From: Nissabacter sp. SGAir0207
GTDB taxonomy: Bacteria > Pseudomonadota > Gammaproteobacteria > Enterobacterales > Enterobacteriaceae
Length of the DNA stretch: 64,000 bases
Direction of reading: 5' to 3'
NCBI RefSeq assembly: GCF_005491205.1
Contig: NZ_CP028035.1
Coordinates: 3,472,001-3,536,000 of the forward strand
Shown: positions 1 through 10,073 of the stretch, piece after piece
Numbering within the stretch: the stretch's first letter is position 1
How the letters are laid out: every line of letters begins with the position of its first letter
The notes under the pieces: generated by a model
The model's database searches: none
What the model saw: only the letters and a program-made list of their open reading frames with translations
Told to the model about the DNA's origin: nothing
Made by a program: the position numbers and the translations under genes

Positions 1-764
1 GCGACAGCCGTTTCCGCGCGGGCCAGCAGGTGGTGCTGACCGGCTGGGGCGTGGGCGAGAACCATTGGGGCGGGCTGGCCGAGCAGGCACGGGTGAAAGC
101 GGATTGGTTGGTGGCGCTGCCGCCGACGCTGGAGGCGCGCCAGAGCATGATCATCGGCACCGCCGGCCTGACCGCCATGCTCTGCGTGATGGCGCTTGAG
201 GAGGGCGGCGTCACGCCGGAGAGCGGCGAGGTGCTGGTTACCGGGGCCAGCGGCGGCGTCGGCAGCACGGCGGTGGCGCTGCTGGCGCAGCTCGGCTATC
301 AAGTGACGGCGGTCAGCGGCCGTACCAGCACCCACGACTACCTGCGCGAACTGGGGGCCAGCCACATCCTGCCGCGTGAGACATTCTTTGAGGCGGCCCG
401 CCCGCTGGAGAGCCAGCGCTGGGCTGGCGCGATTGACACCGTGGGCGACCGCCTGCTGGCCAGCGTGCTGGCGCAGATGAACTATAACGGCGTGGTCGCC
501 GCCTGCGGTCTGGCGGGCGGCTACCTGCTGCCCACTACCGTCATGCCCTTCATCTTGCGCAATGTGCGCTTGCAGGGCATTGACTCGGTGCGCGCGCCGT
601 TGCACCGTCGCCAAACCGCTTGGGAGCGGTTGGCCAGCATCCTGCCAGCGCGCTTCTACCAGCAGGCCGCCACCGAGATCGATCTGGAAGCCGTGCCGGA
701 GGCGGCGACGGCGCTGATGGAGAACCGCATCACCGGCCGTACGCTGGTGCGAATCGGCGGCTAA
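1..764 (+). CDS. acuI: Acrylyl-CoA reductase AcuI (YhdH), 5' truncated by window edge
   Basis: NADPH-dependent medium-chain dehydrogenase/reductase that reduces acrylyl-CoA to propionyl-CoA in the cytoplasm. The reading frame is open from the window edge (frame starting at base 3) and already reads DSRFRAGQQVVLTGWGVG, which is internal AcuI sequence, so the true start lies outside the window and the GTG at 30 is not the start. The nucleotide-binding glycine motif GASGGVGSTAVALLAQLGY is visible around bases 247-303. The C-terminus (TGRTLVRIGG) is intact. No zinc-binding residues are seen, as expected for the YhdH branch of the superfamily. It is followed at 106 bp by msrP on the same strand. 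Confidence 0.93.
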   Translation, partial: DSRFRAGQQVVLTGWGVGENHWGGLAEQARVKADWLVALPPTLEARQSMIIGTAGLTAMLCVMALEEGGVTPESGEVLVTGASGGVGSTAVALLAQLGYQVTAVSGRTSTHDYLRELGASHILPRETFFEAARPLESQRWAGAIDTVGDRLLASVLAQMNYNGVVAACGLAGGYLLPTTVMPFILRNVRLQGIDSVRAPLHRRQTAWERLASILPARFYQQAATEIDLEAVPEAATALMENRITGRTLVRIGG

Positions 765-869
765 AGGGTCACATCAGGCACAAAGTTGTAACAAATGCGC
801 GGACACCGCTCGCGGAAACCCCCCAAAAGGCGATAATTTAGAGGTTATCGCCTTTCGCTGGAGATTCAG

Positions 870-1874
870 ATGAGTAAGTCACGCAAGTTGACCGAAGCCG
901 ACGTCACGCCGGAACAGGTCTTTATGATGGGTCGCCGCCGGGTGATGCAGGCACTGGGCATCTCTGCCGCCACGCTGGCCCTGCCCTCCGCCGCCCGCGC
1001 CGATCTGCTCTCCTGGCTGAAGGGCAGCGAGCCAGCCAAGGCACCGGCCGGCAAGCCCCTCACCTTTACCAAGCCGCCCGCCTACCAGCCGGACTGGCCG
1101 CTGACGCCAGAGGACAAGGTCACCGGCTACAACAACTTCTATGAGTTTGGCCTCGACAAGGCTGATCCGGCCGCCAATGCGGGCACGCTGCCCACCGCTG
1201 ATTGGAAGATCCGCATCGAGGGCGAGGTGGCGAAACCCATGACCCTCGGCATGGATGACCTGCTCAAGCGCTTCCCGCTCGAGCAGCGCATCTACCGTAT
1301 GCGCTGCGTTGAGGCATGGTCGATGGTGGTGCCGTGGGTCGGCTTCGAGCTGGGCAAGCTGATCAAGCTGGCGGAGCCGACCAGCAACGCGCGCTACGTC
1401 GCCTTCCAGACGCTCTATGACCCGGAGCACATGCCCGGCCAGCGCGATCGCTTTGTCGGCGGCGGCCTCGACTACCCCTACGTCGAGGGGCTGCGGCTGG
1501 ATGAGGCGATGCACCCGCTGGCGCTGATGACGGTCGGCGTCTACGGCAAGGAGCTGCCGCCGCAGAACGGCGCGCCGATCCGGCTGATTACGCCGTGGAA
1601 GTATGGCTTCAAGGGCATCAAGTCGATTGTCACCCTGCGCCTGACCAAGGAGCAGCCGCCCACCACCTGGAACCTCTCCGCCCCCAATGAGTATGGCTTT
1701 TACGCCAACGTCAACCCGCACGTTGACCACCCGCGCTGGTCGCAGGCCACCGAGCGCGTGATTGGTTCGGGCGGCATTCTGGACGTGAAGCGCCAGCCCA
1801 CCCTGCTGTTCAATGGCTACGGCGATCAGGTGGCCTCGCTCTACCGCGGCATGGATTTGAGGGAGAATTTCTAA
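870..1874 (+). CDS. msrP: Protein-methionine-sulfoxide reductase catalytic subunit MsrP (YedY)
   Basis: Periplasmic molybdopterin enzyme that repairs oxidised methionines in envelope proteins, taking electrons from MsrQ. The 334-residue protein begins with a twin-arginine signal ([10 protein letters not shown] at residues 21-30, hydrophobic stretch, AARA cleavage region near 44). The sulfite-oxidase-type fold includes [15 protein letters not shown], where Cys146 is the expected molybdenum ligand. Length matches E. coli MsrP. The ATG at 870 is preceded by GGAGA and places the Tat motif correctly. msrQ follows without a spacer (stop at 1872-1874, msrQ GTG at 1875), so the two are translationally coupled. 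Confidence 0.97.
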   Translation: MSKSRKLTEADVTPEQVFMMGRRRVMQALGISAATLALPSAARADLLSWLKGSEPAKAPAGKPLTFTKPPAYQPDWPLTPEDKVTGYNNFYEFGLDKADPAANAGTLPTADWKIRIEGEVAKPMTLGMDDLLKRFPLEQRIYRMRCVEAWSMVVPWVGFELGKLIKLAEPTSNARYVAFQTLYDPEHMPGQRDRFVGGGLDYPYVEGLRLDEAMHPLALMTVGVYGKELPPQNGAPIRLITPWKYGFKGIKSIVTLRLTKEQPPTTWNLSAPNEYGFYANVNPHVDHPRWSQATERVIGSGGILDVKRQPTLLFNGYGDQVASLYRGMDLRENF

Positions 1875-2477
1875 GTGAAGCGACTGAGCCTGAAACAGGT
1901 CACCGGCCTGAAGGTGCTGCTCCACCTCGCCGCGTTCCTGCCGCTGGTGTGGCTGGTCTGGTCGGTGAGTCAGGGCGGGTTTAGCGCCGATCCGGCGAAA
2001 GATATCCAGCACTTTACCGGCCGGATGGCGCTGAAGCTGCTGCTGGCGACCCTGTTGGTTGCGCCGCTGGCACGCTATGGCAAGCAGCCGCTGCTGATCC
2101 GCACCCGCCGCCTGCTGGGGCTGTGGTGCTTTGCCTGGGCCAGCTTGCATCTGCTGAGCTACACCTTTTTGGAGCTGGGGATCAACAACCTGCGCCTGCT
2201 GGCCTCTGAGCTGGTATCGCGCCCCTACCTGACGCTTGGCGTGATAAGCTGGCTGACGCTGCTGGCGCTGGCCGTCACCTCGACGATGGGATCGCAGCGC
2301 CGACTCGGAAAAAATTGGCAGCGGCTGCACAACGCCATCTATTTGGTGGCAATCCTTGCGCCGATCCACTATCTCTGGTCGGTGAAGACCGTGTCGCCCC
2401 AACCGGTGATTTATGCGCTGATTGCGGCGATCCTGCTGGCATTCCGCTATAAAAAGGTGCGCCAGTGGTGGCGATAA
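1875..2477 (+). CDS. msrQ: Heme-binding membrane subunit MsrQ (YedZ)
   Basis: Inner-membrane b-type cytochrome that feeds electrons from the quinone pool and flavin reductase to MsrP. The 200-residue protein has about six hydrophobic segments and the ferric-reductase-like pattern, with heme-ligand candidates in [15 protein letters not shown] and [20 protein letters not shown]. The start is GTG at 1875, directly after the msrP stop; [21 protein letters not shown] agrees with the family N-terminus. There is no recognisable terminator before aroQ 229 bp downstream. Confidence 0.96.
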   Translation: MKRLSLKQVTGLKVLLHLAAFLPLVWLVWSVSQGGFSADPAKDIQHFTGRMALKLLLATLLVAPLARYGKQPLLIRTRRLLGLWCFAWASLHLLSYTFLELGINNLRLLASELVSRPYLTLGVISWLTLLALAVTSTMGSQRRLGKNWQRLHNAIYLVAILAPIHYLWSVKTVSPQPVIYALIAAILLAFRYKKVRQWWR

Positions 2478-2589
2478 GTGCCCGGCGCGCACCCGTTTTC
2501 TGTGGGTTCGTCACACTTTACTAACGATAAAGGGTTGATTATCTTCGCTGATAAGACCAGTATTTAGCTGCGATTTGCCACGATATCAT

Positions 2590-2595
2590 TATAAT
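2590..2595 (+). promoter_or_regulatory. Candidate -10 of aroQ-accB-accC promoter
   Basis: The 229-bp gap between msrQ and aroQ contains a consensus TATAAT at 2590-2595 in an AT-rich setting, about 110 bp before the aroQ ATG. No good -35 lies 17 bp upstream, so it may depend on an activator or on upstream contacts. A long leader ahead of accBC transcription is known in E. coli; assignment here is inference. Confidence 0.45.
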
Positions 2596-2706
2596 GCCCA
2601 GCTTTGGCGGCCTGAAGGCACCCGGATGACCGCGAAAAGGGTGACAAAATGATGACATCGGGTTATTTTCTACAATACAGGTTAAATTGACGGAGATAGG
2701 TACACG

Positions 2707-3159
2707 ATGGCAGACAACTTCCACATCTTGCTTCTGAACGGCCCCAACCTGAACCTGCTGGGTTCACGTGAGCCGGAGAAGTATGGGCACACCACGTTGC
2801 CGGAAATTGTCAGTCGTTTGGAGAGCCAGGCCGATGAACTGGGCATGACGCTGAGTCACCTGCAATCCAATGCGGAACATGCCCTGATTGATCGCATCCA
2901 TCAGGCCCGCGGCAACACGGATTTCATCCTGATTAACCCGGCGGCCTTCACGCACACCAGCGTGGCGCTGCGCGATGCCCTGTTGGCGGTGGCGATCCCG
3001 TTTATCGAGATCCACCTCTCCAACGTTCATGCGCGCGAGCCGTTCCGCCACCACTCCTATCTTTCTGATATTGCTGTCGGCGTCATTTGTGGTTTAGGGG
3101 CTGATGGTTATACCTTTGCATTACAGGCAGCGGCACGCCGCTTGTCAAAATCCAATTAA
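2707..3159 (+). CDS. aroQ: Type II 3-dehydroquinate dehydratase
   Basis: Converts 3-dehydroquinate to 3-dehydroshikimate in the shikimate pathway. The 150-residue length is standard for the dodecameric type II enzyme. Visible active-site elements are [19 protein letters not shown] (catalytic Tyr on the flexible loop), [29 protein letters not shown] and [17 protein letters not shown] (catalytic His and substrate-binding region). The start is ATG at 2707 with GGAGATAGG upstream. It lies 30 bp ahead of accB, the usual arrangement in Enterobacterales that carry aroQ; E. coli itself uses the unrelated AroD. Confidence 0.97.
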   Translation: MADNFHILLLNGPNLNLLGSREPEKYGHTTLPEIVSRLESQADELGMTLSHLQSNAEHALIDRIHQARGNTDFILINPAAFTHTSVALRDALLAVAIPFIEIHLSNVHAREPFRHHSYLSDIAVGVICGLGADGYTFALQAAARRLSKSN

Positions 3160-3189
3160 ATCAAGCAAAAAGAGTACGGAATCACACTC

Positions 3190-3660
3190 ATGGATATTCG
3201 TAAAATCAAGAAACTGATCGAACTGGTTGAAGAGTCCGGCATCGCTGAACTGGAAATTTCTGAAGGTGAAGAATCAGTTCGTATCAGTCGTGCCCCGGCC
3301 GCGCAGAACTTCCCGATGATGCAACAGGCTTACGCCATGCCGATGCCGCAACCGGCCCCGGCTGCTGTTGCACCGGCTGCCGTTGCCCCGGCAGACGCCG
3401 CACCGGCCGCGCCAGCTGCCATCAGCGGCCACATCGTGCGCTCGCCGATGGTTGGCACCTTCTACCGCACGCCTAGCCCGGACGCCAAGCCGTTCGTGGA
3501 AGTGGGCCAGAAAGTCAACGCGGGCGATACCCTGTGTATCGTTGAAGCCATGAAGATGATGAACCAGATCGAAGCTGACAAATCCGGCGTGGTGAAAGCC
3601 ATCCTGCTCGAAAGCGGCCAACCGGTTGAATTTGACGAGCCGCTGGTCGTCATCGAATAA
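3190..3660 (+). CDS. accB: Biotin carboxyl carrier protein of acetyl-CoA carboxylase
   Basis: Carries biotin between the carboxylase (AccC) and carboxyltransferase steps of malonyl-CoA synthesis. The 156-residue protein has the N-terminal dimerisation region ([17 protein letters not shown]), a Pro/Ala-rich flexible linker at roughly residues 45-77, and the biotinyl domain with EAMKMMNQ, in which Lys122 is the biotinylated residue. Length and lysine position equal those of E. coli AccB. accC follows 11 bp downstream, with an RBS in the gap, so the two are made from one transcript. Confidence 0.98.
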   Translation: MDIRKIKKLIELVEESGIAELEISEGEESVRISRAPAAQNFPMMQQAYAMPMPQPAPAAVAPAAVAPADAAPAAPAAISGHIVRSPMVGTFYRTPSPDAKPFVEVGQKVNAGDTLCIVEAMKMMNQIEADKSGVVKAILLESGQPVEFDEPLVVIE

Positions 3661-3671
3661 CGAGGCGTCCC

Positions 3672-5021
3672 ATGGTAGATAAAATTGTCATCGCCAACCG
3701 TGGTGAGATCGCCCTGCGCATTCTGCGTGCCTGCAAAGAGCTGGGCATCAAGACCGTAGCGGTACACTCCACCGCGGATCGCGACCTGAAACACGTTTTG
3801 CTGGCAGACGAAACCGTCTGCATCGGCCCTGCGCCGTCCGTAAAAAGCTATCTGAACATCCCGGCTATCATCGCGGCCGCTGAGATCACCGGCGCGGTGG
3901 CTATCCACCCAGGTTACGGCTTCCTCTCCGAGAACGCCGACTTTGCCGAGCAGGTTGAGCGCTCCGGCTTTATCTTCATCGGCCCGCGCGCCGAGACCAT
4001 CCGCCTGATGGGCGACAAGGTTTCCGCCATCAACGCGATGAAGAAAGCTGGCGTTCCGTGCGTACCTGGCTCCGACGGCCCGCTGGGCGATGACATGGAG
4101 AAGAACCGCGCGTTCGCGAAACGCATCGGTTATCCGGTCATCATCAAAGCCTCCGGCGGCGGCGGCGGTCGTGGTATGCGCGTGGTGCGCAGCGACAAAG
4201 ACCTCGAGCAGTCCATCTCCATGACCCGTGCGGAAGCCAAAGCGGCTTTCAACAACGACATGGTGTACATGGAGAAGTACCTGGAGAACCCGCGCCACAT
4301 CGAGATCCAGGTGTTGGCGGACGGTCAGGGCAACGCCATCTATCTGGCCGAGCGTGACTGCTCCATGCAGCGTCGCCACCAGAAAGTGGTTGAAGAGGCG
4401 CCAGCGCCGGGCATCACCAGCGAAATGCGCCGTTACATCGGCGACCGCTGCGCGAAAGCCTGTATCGACATCAACTACCGCGGCGCGGGCACCTTCGAGT
4501 TCCTGTATGAGAACGGCGAGTTCTATTTCATCGAAATGAACACCCGTATCCAGGTGGAGCACCCGGTGACCGAGATGATCACTGGCGTTGACCTGATCAA
4601 AGAGCAGCTGCGCATCGCAGCCGGCCAACCGCTCTCCATCACGCAGGACGAAGTGCGCATCCAGGGCCATGCGGTCGAGTGCCGTATCAACGCCGAGGAT
4701 CCGAACACCTTCCTGCCAAGCCCTGGCAAGATCACCCGTTTCCACGCGCCGGGCGGTTTTGGCGTGCGTTGGGAGTCCCATATCTACGCGGGCTACACTG
4801 TGCCCCCGTACTATGACTCCATGATTGGCAAGCTGATCACCTACGGTGAGAACCGTGACGTGGCAATTGCCCGTATGCGCAATGCGCTGGCGGAGCTGAT
4901 CATCGACGGCATCAAAACCAACGTTGATCTCCAGCAGCGCATTATGGCTGACGAAAACTTCCAGCATGGTGGCACCAACATCCACTATCTGGAGAAGAAA
5001 CTCGGCCTGCAGGAGAAGTAA
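3672..5021 (+). CDS. accC: Biotin carboxylase subunit of acetyl-CoA carboxylase
   Basis: ATP-dependent carboxylation of the AccB biotin. The 449-residue protein has the ATP-grasp layout: N-terminal [17 protein letters not shown], glycine-rich lid [14 protein letters not shown], and the catalytic region [16 protein letters not shown] with the conserved Glu/Asn/Arg set. Length equals that of the E. coli subunit. The gene ends at 5021 and is followed 15 bp later by a strong intrinsic terminator, closing the aroQ-accB-accC unit. Confidence 0.98.
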   Translation: MVDKIVIANRGEIALRILRACKELGIKTVAVHSTADRDLKHVLLADETVCIGPAPSVKSYLNIPAIIAAAEITGAVAIHPGYGFLSENADFAEQVERSGFIFIGPRAETIRLMGDKVSAINAMKKAGVPCVPGSDGPLGDDMEKNRAFAKRIGYPVIIKASGGGGGRGMRVVRSDKDLEQSISMTRAEAKAAFNNDMVYMEKYLENPRHIEIQVLADGQGNAIYLAERDCSMQRRHQKVVEEAPAPGITSEMRRYIGDRCAKACIDINYRGAGTFEFLYENGEFYFIEMNTRIQVEHPVTEMITGVDLIKEQLRIAAGQPLSITQDEVRIQGHAVECRINAEDPNTFLPSPGKITRFHAPGGFGVRWESHIYAGYTVPPYYDSMIGKLITYGENRDVAIARMRNALAELIIDGIKTNVDLQQRIMADENFQHGGTNIHYLEKKLGLQEK

Positions 5022-5035
5022 TTCCTCGCTGCCTG

Positions 5036-5063
5036 AAAACGCCCACCCTGTGGGCGTTTTTTT
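5036..5063 (+). terminator. Intrinsic terminator of accBC operon
   Basis: Inverted repeat AACGCCCAC / GTGGGCGTT at 5038-5046 and 5050-5058 with a 3-base loop, followed by a run of T. It directly follows accC. Confidence 0.9.
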
Positions 5064-5171
5064 ATGCCCGCTGCCCACCGCCCTCCCCGCCACACAGAAT
5101 TGTTCTGGTCAAACCGCTTCACTGCCGTAAAATCGCGACTCTGTTTTCCTGCCAACCTGATGAGGAAGAGG

Positions 5172-5417
5172 ATGGATACGCGATTTATACAGGCGCATCG
5201 GGAAGCGCGCTGGGCGTTCGGCCTGTCGCTGGCCTATCTGCTGGCCTGGCTGCTGGCGGCCTACCTGCCAAGCGATGCCCAGGGCGTGACCGGGCTGCCG
5301 CACTGGTTTGAACTGGCCTGCCTGCTGGTGCCGCTGGGGTTTGTCCTGCTCTGCTGGCTGATGGTGCGGGTGGTGTTCCGCGACATCCCGCTTGAGGATC
5401 ATGACCATGCAAACTGA
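5172..5417 (+). CDS. yhdT: YhdT family small membrane protein
   Basis: Small inner-membrane protein (81 residues) with two hydrophobic segments (WAFGLSLAYLLAWLLAAYL and FELACLLVPLGFVLLCWLMV) and a charged N-terminus. YhdT is a DUF997 protein that in enterobacteria always sits ahead of panF; its role is unknown and an accessory role for the symporter is inferred from this pairing. The ATG at 5172 is chosen because GAGGAAGAGG precedes it and the length matches the family; the frame is open further upstream without a good RBS. The stop overlaps the panF start by 11 bp. Confidence 0.92.
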   Translation: MDTRFIQAHREARWAFGLSLAYLLAWLLAAYLPSDAQGVTGLPHWFELACLLVPLGFVLLCWLMVRVVFRDIPLEDHDHAN

Positions 5418-6861
5418 TGTGTTGCTGCCGCTGCTCGGCTACCTGCTGCTGGTGTTTGGCCTATCGGTCTATGCCTACCGCCGCCGCCAGAAGGGCAACT
5501 TCCTGAATGAGTACTTCATCGGCAACCGCTCGATGGGCGGCTTTGTGCTGGCGATGACCCTGACCGCCACCTACATCAGCGCCAGCTCCTTTATCGGCGG
5601 CCCCGGCGCGGCCTATAAATATGGCCTCGGCTGGGTGCTGCTGGCGATGATCCAGCTACCGGCGGTGTGGCTGTCGCTGGGGGTGCTCGGCAAGAAGTTC
5701 GCCATTTTGGCGCGGCGCTACAACGCCGTCACGCTCAACGACATGCTCTACGCCCGCTACCAGAGCCGGCTGCTGGTATGGCTGGCGAGCTTCAGCCTGC
5801 TGGTGGCCTTTCTGGGCGCGATGACGGTGCAGTTCATCGGCGGCGCGCGGCTGCTGGAGACGGCGGCTGGCATCCCCTATGACACCGGCCTGCTGATCTT
5901 TGGCGTCAGCATCGCGCTCTACACCGCCTTCGGCGGCTTCCGCGCCAGCGTATTGAATGACGCGATGCAGGGGCTGGTGATGCTGCTTGGCACCGTGCTG
6001 CTGCTGCTGGGGGTGATCCACGCCGCCGGTGGCCTGCATGCGGCGGTCACTACGCTTCAGCAGATTGACCCGAAACTGGTTTCACCGCGCGGCGGGGAGG
6101 ATATCCTGAGCCTGCCATTCATGGCCTCGTTCTGGATTCTGGTCTGTTTCGGCGTGATTGGCCTGCCGCACACCGCCGTGCGCTGCATCTCCTACCGTGA
6201 CAGCAAGGCAGTGCACCGTGGCATCGTGCTGGGCACCCTCGTGATGGCGGTGCTGATGCTGGGGATGCATCTGGCCGGGGCGCTGGGCCGGGCGGTGCTG
6301 CCCGATTTGAAGATCCCTGATCAAGTGATCCCGACGCTGATGATCGCCGTGCTGCCGCCCTTCGCCGCCGGGATCTTTCTGGCCGCGCCGATGGCGGCGA
6401 TCATGTCGACCATCAATGCGCAGCTGCTGCAATCCTCCGCGACGATCGTGAAGGATCTCTACCTCTATGCCCGCCCGGCGGCGCTGGCGAATGAGCGCCG
6501 CCTGACGCGCCTCACCAGCCTGGCGACGCTGGTGCTGGGGCTGCTGGTGCTGCTGGCGGCCTGGCGCCCGCCGGAGATGATCATCTGGCTCAACCTGCTG
6601 GCGTTTGGCGGGCTGGAGGCGGTGTTCCTCTGGCCGCTGGTGCTCGGCCTCTACTGGCAGCGGGCCAACGCCACGGGTGCGCTAAGCTCAATGATAACCG
6701 GGGCCGCCAGCTACACGCTGCTGGCCAGCATTGACCTGCATATCGCCGGCCTGCACCCCATTGTTCCTTCGCTGCTGCTCAGCCTGCTAGCGTTTTATAT
6801 CGGTAACCGGTTCGGAGAGGCGCCCGCGCGCCCGCATCCCGCTACCGGGCCACAACCTTAG
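5407..6861 (+). CDS. panF: Sodium/pantothenate symporter PanF
   Basis: Sodium-solute-symporter-family permease importing pantothenate for coenzyme A synthesis. The 484-residue protein is hydrophobic throughout with about 13 membrane segments; FIGNRSMGGFVLAMTLTATY and the ISASSFIGGPGAAYKYGLGW region are typical SSS sequences. The start at 5407 (MQTDVLLPLLGYLL) matches the E. coli N-terminus and has GAGG nine bases upstream; the in-frame ATG at 5401 is too close to that RBS. Overlap with yhdT indicates translational coupling; prmA begins 12 bp after the stop. Confidence 0.96.
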   Translation: MQTDVLLPLLGYLLLVFGLSVYAYRRRQKGNFLNEYFIGNRSMGGFVLAMTLTATYISASSFIGGPGAAYKYGLGWVLLAMIQLPAVWLSLGVLGKKFAILARRYNAVTLNDMLYARYQSRLLVWLASFSLLVAFLGAMTVQFIGGARLLETAAGIPYDTGLLIFGVSIALYTAFGGFRASVLNDAMQGLVMLLGTVLLLLGVIHAAGGLHAAVTTLQQIDPKLVSPRGGEDILSLPFMASFWILVCFGVIGLPHTAVRCISYRDSKAVHRGIVLGTLVMAVLMLGMHLAGALGRAVLPDLKIPDQVIPTLMIAVLPPFAAGIFLAAPMAAIMSTINAQLLQSSATIVKDLYLYARPAALANERRLTRLTSLATLVLGLLVLLAAWRPPEMIIWLNLLAFGGLEAVFLWPLVLGLYWQRANATGALSSMITGAASYTLLASIDLHIAGLHPIVPSLLLSLLAFYIGNRFGEAPARPHPATGPQP

Positions 6862-6873
6862 AAGAGATTTGCC

Positions 6874-7755
6874 ATGCCTTGGATTCAACTGAAAATCAAC
6901 ACCCGCGGCAGTGACGCGGAGAGCCTGGGCGACGCCCTGATCGAGAGCGGCGCGGTGTCCGTCACCTTCCAGGACACCCACGACACGCCGGTGTTCGAGC
7001 CGCTGCCGGGCGAGACCCGCCTGTGGGGCGACACCGACGTCATCGGCCTGTATGACGCCGAAACGGACATGAAAGAGGTGGTCGCGATCCTCTCCGGCTC
7101 ACCGCTGCTGGGCGAGGGCTTCGCCCACCGCATCGAGCAGCTCGAGGACAAGGATTGGGAGCGTGAGTGGATGGATAACTTCCACCCGATGCGCTTCGGT
7201 GAGCGCCTGTGGATCTGCCCGAGCTGGCGCGACGTGCCAGACCCGGAGGCGGTGAACGTGATGCTCGATCCGGGGCTGGCGTTCGGTACTGGCACCCACC
7301 CGACCACCGCGCTCTGCCTCCAGTGGCTCGACGGGCTGGATCTGGCTGGCAAGACGGTGATCGACTTCGGCTGTGGCTCCGGCATTCTGGCGATCGCTGC
7401 CCTGAAGCTGGGCGCGGCGCGCGCCATCGGCATCGACATCGATCCGCAGGCGATCCAGGCCAGCCGCGACAACGCACAGCGCAACGGCGTCTCGGAGCGT
7501 CTGGAGCTGTTCCTGCCGCAAGACCAGCCAGCAGACCTGAGCGCTGACGTGGTGGTGGCGAACATCCTCGCTGGCCCGCTGCGTGAGCTGGCCCCGCTGA
7601 TTGGCTGCCTGCCGAAGCAGGGCGGCCACCTCGGCCTCTCCGGCGTGCTGGCAACGCAGGCGGAGAGCGTCTCCGAAGCCTACCGCGACCTGTTCACGCT
7701 GGATCCGGTGGCGGAGCGCGAGGAGTGGTGTCGCATCACGGGCACCCGCCGTTAA
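6874..7755 (+). CDS. prmA: Ribosomal protein L11 methyltransferase PrmA
   Basis: Trimethylates ribosomal protein L11 at several amino groups using S-adenosylmethionine. The 293-residue protein has the N-terminal substrate-binding domain (WIQLKINT onwards), the linker with [14 protein letters not shown], and the SAM-binding motif [20 protein letters not shown], followed by [10 protein letters not shown], the post-motif loop characteristic of PrmA. Length equals E. coli PrmA (293). It keeps the panF-prmA order; in E. coli dusB-fis follows, whereas here a carbonic anhydrase gene intervenes. Confidence 0.98.
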   Translation: MPWIQLKINTRGSDAESLGDALIESGAVSVTFQDTHDTPVFEPLPGETRLWGDTDVIGLYDAETDMKEVVAILSGSPLLGEGFAHRIEQLEDKDWEREWMDNFHPMRFGERLWICPSWRDVPDPEAVNVMLDPGLAFGTGTHPTTALCLQWLDGLDLAGKTVIDFGCGSGILAIAALKLGAARAIGIDIDPQAIQASRDNAQRNGVSERLELFLPQDQPADLSADVVVANILAGPLRELAPLIGCLPKQGGHLGLSGVLATQAESVSEAYRDLFTLDPVAEREEWCRITGTRR

Positions 7756-7807
7756 CAGTTGATTAATAGCGTTTTAATCTTTCGTTTGCACAAAGAGTAA
7801 ACCGCAC

Positions 7808-7847
7808 GTTTGGCCACCTCCGGGTGGCCAAAATGCCATTTTTTGCC
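7808..7847 (+). terminator. Probable terminator of panF-prmA
   Basis: Perfect inverted repeat TTTGGCCACC / GGTGGCCAAA at 7809-7818 and 7823-7832 with a 4-base loop; a T-run (ATTTTTTG) follows after about 7 bases. Slightly atypical spacing, but it separates prmA from the carbonic anhydrase gene. Confidence 0.6.
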
Positions 7848-7936
7848 TCCTCTCTTACCCCCCGCAGGCGTACCCTGCGCCGCACACCTCCCGGCCCTGC
7901 CGGACTCCCATTTTCTATACCTTCCAAGAGAAAGAG

Positions 7937-8686
7937 ATGAAACATGCACTGTTTTTGGCCGCCTCGTTGCTGGCCACCCTGCCCGCCGTCGCGGCGGATC
8001 ACACGGCATCCAGCGCTCCGCACTGGGGTTATGAGGGCGAGGGCGCACCCGCGCACTGGGGCACCCTCTCCCAGGACTTTAGCCTGTGTGAGTACGGCAA
8101 AAACCAGTCACCCATCGACATCCATGACGCGCTCAAGGCGCACCCCCGCCCGCTGAAAGTGAGCTACCCGAAAGCCCCTGAGAGCATGGTCAACAATGGC
8201 CATACGCTGCAAATCTCCGTCCCCGAAGGGAACAAAGTGACGCTGGATGGCGAGGCGTTCCGCCTGCAACAGTTCCACTTCCACGCGCCAAGTGAAAACA
8301 CCCTCAACGGTGAATCCTTCCCGATGGAGATGCATCTGGTGCACAAGGATGCCGATGGCGAAATGGCCGTGGTGGCGGTGATGTTCAAGCTCGGCAAGGC
8401 TAACCCGGTGCTGGAAGCCCTGTGGCAGCAGATGCCGCAGCAGGTTGACCAGCCGGTGGCCCTGACCAAGGCGCTCGATCTCAACGGCCTGCTGCCCCAC
8501 TCCCTGACCCACTATCGCTTCTCCGGCTCGCTGACCACCCCGCCCTGCTCCGAGGGGGTACGCTGGCTGGTGCTGAAGCAGCCACAGACCCTCTCCGAGG
8601 CGCAGCTTGAGAAATTCAAACAGTTGATGCACCACAACAATAACCGTCCGGTGCAGCCGCTGCATGGCCGGGTGGTGGTGGAGTAA
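7937..8686 (+). CDS. Periplasmic alpha-carbonic anhydrase
   Basis: Reversible hydration of CO2 to bicarbonate. The 249-residue protein has a Sec signal peptide (about residues 1-20, cleavage near AVAA/DH) and then a full alpha-class domain: HWGYEGEG start, QSPIDI motif, QFHFHAPSE with His114 and His116, and MEMHLVH with His133, giving the three zinc ligands. TTPPCSEGVRW carries the substrate-pocket threonine and a cysteine that probably pairs with Cys51. AGAGAAAGAG precedes the ATG. It is a single-gene unit between prmA and dusB, absent from the equivalent place in E. coli K-12, so probably an accessory acquisition. Its genomic neighbours give no functional partner. Confidence 0.95.
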   Translation: MKHALFLAASLLATLPAVAADHTASSAPHWGYEGEGAPAHWGTLSQDFSLCEYGKNQSPIDIHDALKAHPRPLKVSYPKAPESMVNNGHTLQISVPEGNKVTLDGEAFRLQQFHFHAPSENTLNGESFPMEMHLVHKDADGEMAVVAVMFKLGKANPVLEALWQQMPQQVDQPVALTKALDLNGLLPHSLTHYRFSGSLTTPPCSEGVRWLVLKQPQTLSEAQLEKFKQLMHHNNNRPVQPLHGRVVVE

Positions 8687-9000
8687 GCGGGCGTTTTTTT
8701 GGGTTTACGCAGTGGGCGAGGTCATCAGACCACATTTTTTGTTGCGACGGCGGCGTCACGGATCGGTCACATTTCAACCAGTGCGTGAAGCAATCTCCTG
8801 GTTCGGCCGACCAAGCCGCCTAGAATAGCGACTGATTTCGCTCATTTTGACGATAAAATGCTGCATAATCGGGATTATTTTTGTGGCTATTATTTAGCCT
8901 TCAATTTATAACTTGTTGTTTATATTCTATAAATTTTCTAAAAAAGTGACGGCCATCACCTTTTTAGCCAAATCCAGGCGGAATTGTTCAAAGTTTGGCC

Positions 9001-9040
9001 TTTCATATCGTCTGAAAAATGCGTAATATACGCGCCCTTG
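9001..9040 (+). promoter_or_regulatory. dusB-fis promoter
   Basis: TTTCAT at 9001-9006 and TAATAT at 9024-9029, separated by 17 bp, followed by a GC-rich discriminator (ACGCGCCC). Elements, spacing and discriminator are those of the well-studied E. coli fis promoter, which is under stringent and growth-phase control. The 8687-9000 gap upstream contains no gene; its AT-rich stretch (about 8860-8945) is where Fis autoregulatory and CRP sites lie in E. coli, but I could not assign individual sites with confidence. Confidence 0.85.
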
Positions 9041-9068
9041 CGGACACAGTATGGTCAAATTTTTGTCT

Positions 9069-10073
9069 ATGCGCATTGGACACCACCAACTCACTAATTG
9101 CCTGATTGCCGCCCCCATGGCCGGTGTAACTGACCGCCCGTTTCGCGCGCTTTGTCACGCGATGGGTGCGGGGATGACGGTTTCTGAAATGCTCTCTTCC
9201 AATCCGGAAGTGTGGCGGACAGATAAATCGCGTTTGCGCATGGTACACGACGATGAACCCGGGATTCGTACCGTGCAGATTGCCGGCAGCGAACCGGAGG
9301 ATATGGCGGCGGCCGCCAGAATCAACGTGGCAAATGGTGCCCAAATCATCGATATCAATATGGGTTGCCCGGCCAAGAAAGTGAACCGCAAACTGGCAGG
9401 CTCTGCACTCTTGCAGTACCCCGATCTGGTCAAACGGATCCTTCACACCGTGGTTAACGCGGTCGATGTGCCAGTTACGCTGAAAATTCGCACTGGTTGG
9501 GCGCCGGACCACCGTAACTGTGTAGAAATTGCCCAATTGGCTGAAGATTGTGGTATTCAGGCCCTGACCATTCATGGCCGGACCCGCGCCTGCCTGTTTA
9601 ATGGCGACGCAGAGTACGACAGCATTCGGACAGTTAAGCAGACTGTCTCCATTCCGGTTATCGCGAATGGCGACATTACTGACCCGCATAAAGCCAGGGC
9701 TGTGCTCGACTATACGGGGGCAGATGCCCTGATGATAGGCCGCGCGGCCCAGGGGAGACCCTGGATCTTCCGGGAAATCCAGCATTATCTGGACACTGGG
9801 GAGCTGCTTCCACCGATGCCGCTTGGCGAGGTGAGGCGCTTGATGATCGAGCATGTACGGGAATTGCACGGCTTTTATGGGCCCGGCAAGGGATTCCGCA
9901 TCGCTCGTAAGCACGTATCCTGGTATCTCCAGGAGAACGCCCCGAATGACCAGTTTCGGCGCTCATTCAACGCTATAGAGGAAGCCAGCGAACAGCTGGA
10001 GGCGTTGGAAGCATATTTCGAAAATCTTAGCGTAAAAAAAGAGCTGACAGAACTATGTTCGAACAACGCGTGA
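9069..10073 (+). CDS. dusB: tRNA-dihydrouridine synthase B
   Basis: FMN-dependent reduction of uridine at position 17 of tRNA. The 334-residue protein has the TIM-barrel signature [14 protein letters not shown], catalytic Cys100 in [20 protein letters not shown], phosphate/FMN motifs IHGRTR and ANGDI, and [18 protein letters not shown]. The start at 9069 ([10 protein letters not shown]) matches E. coli DusB; an in-frame ATG at 9051 would add six residues and lies almost on the promoter start point. The C-terminus is about 13 residues longer than in E. coli and overlaps the fis start by 19 bp, coupling the two genes. Confidence 0.96.

Noticed and set aside
879..2492. Leftward 537-codon frame opposite msrPQ
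   Set aside because: Antisense of two well-recognised genes; no family resemblance.
5392..5406. Upstream starts for panF (TTG at 5392, ATG at 5401)
   Set aside because: The RBS GAGG at 5394-5397 fits only the ATG at 5407, which also matches the family N-terminus.
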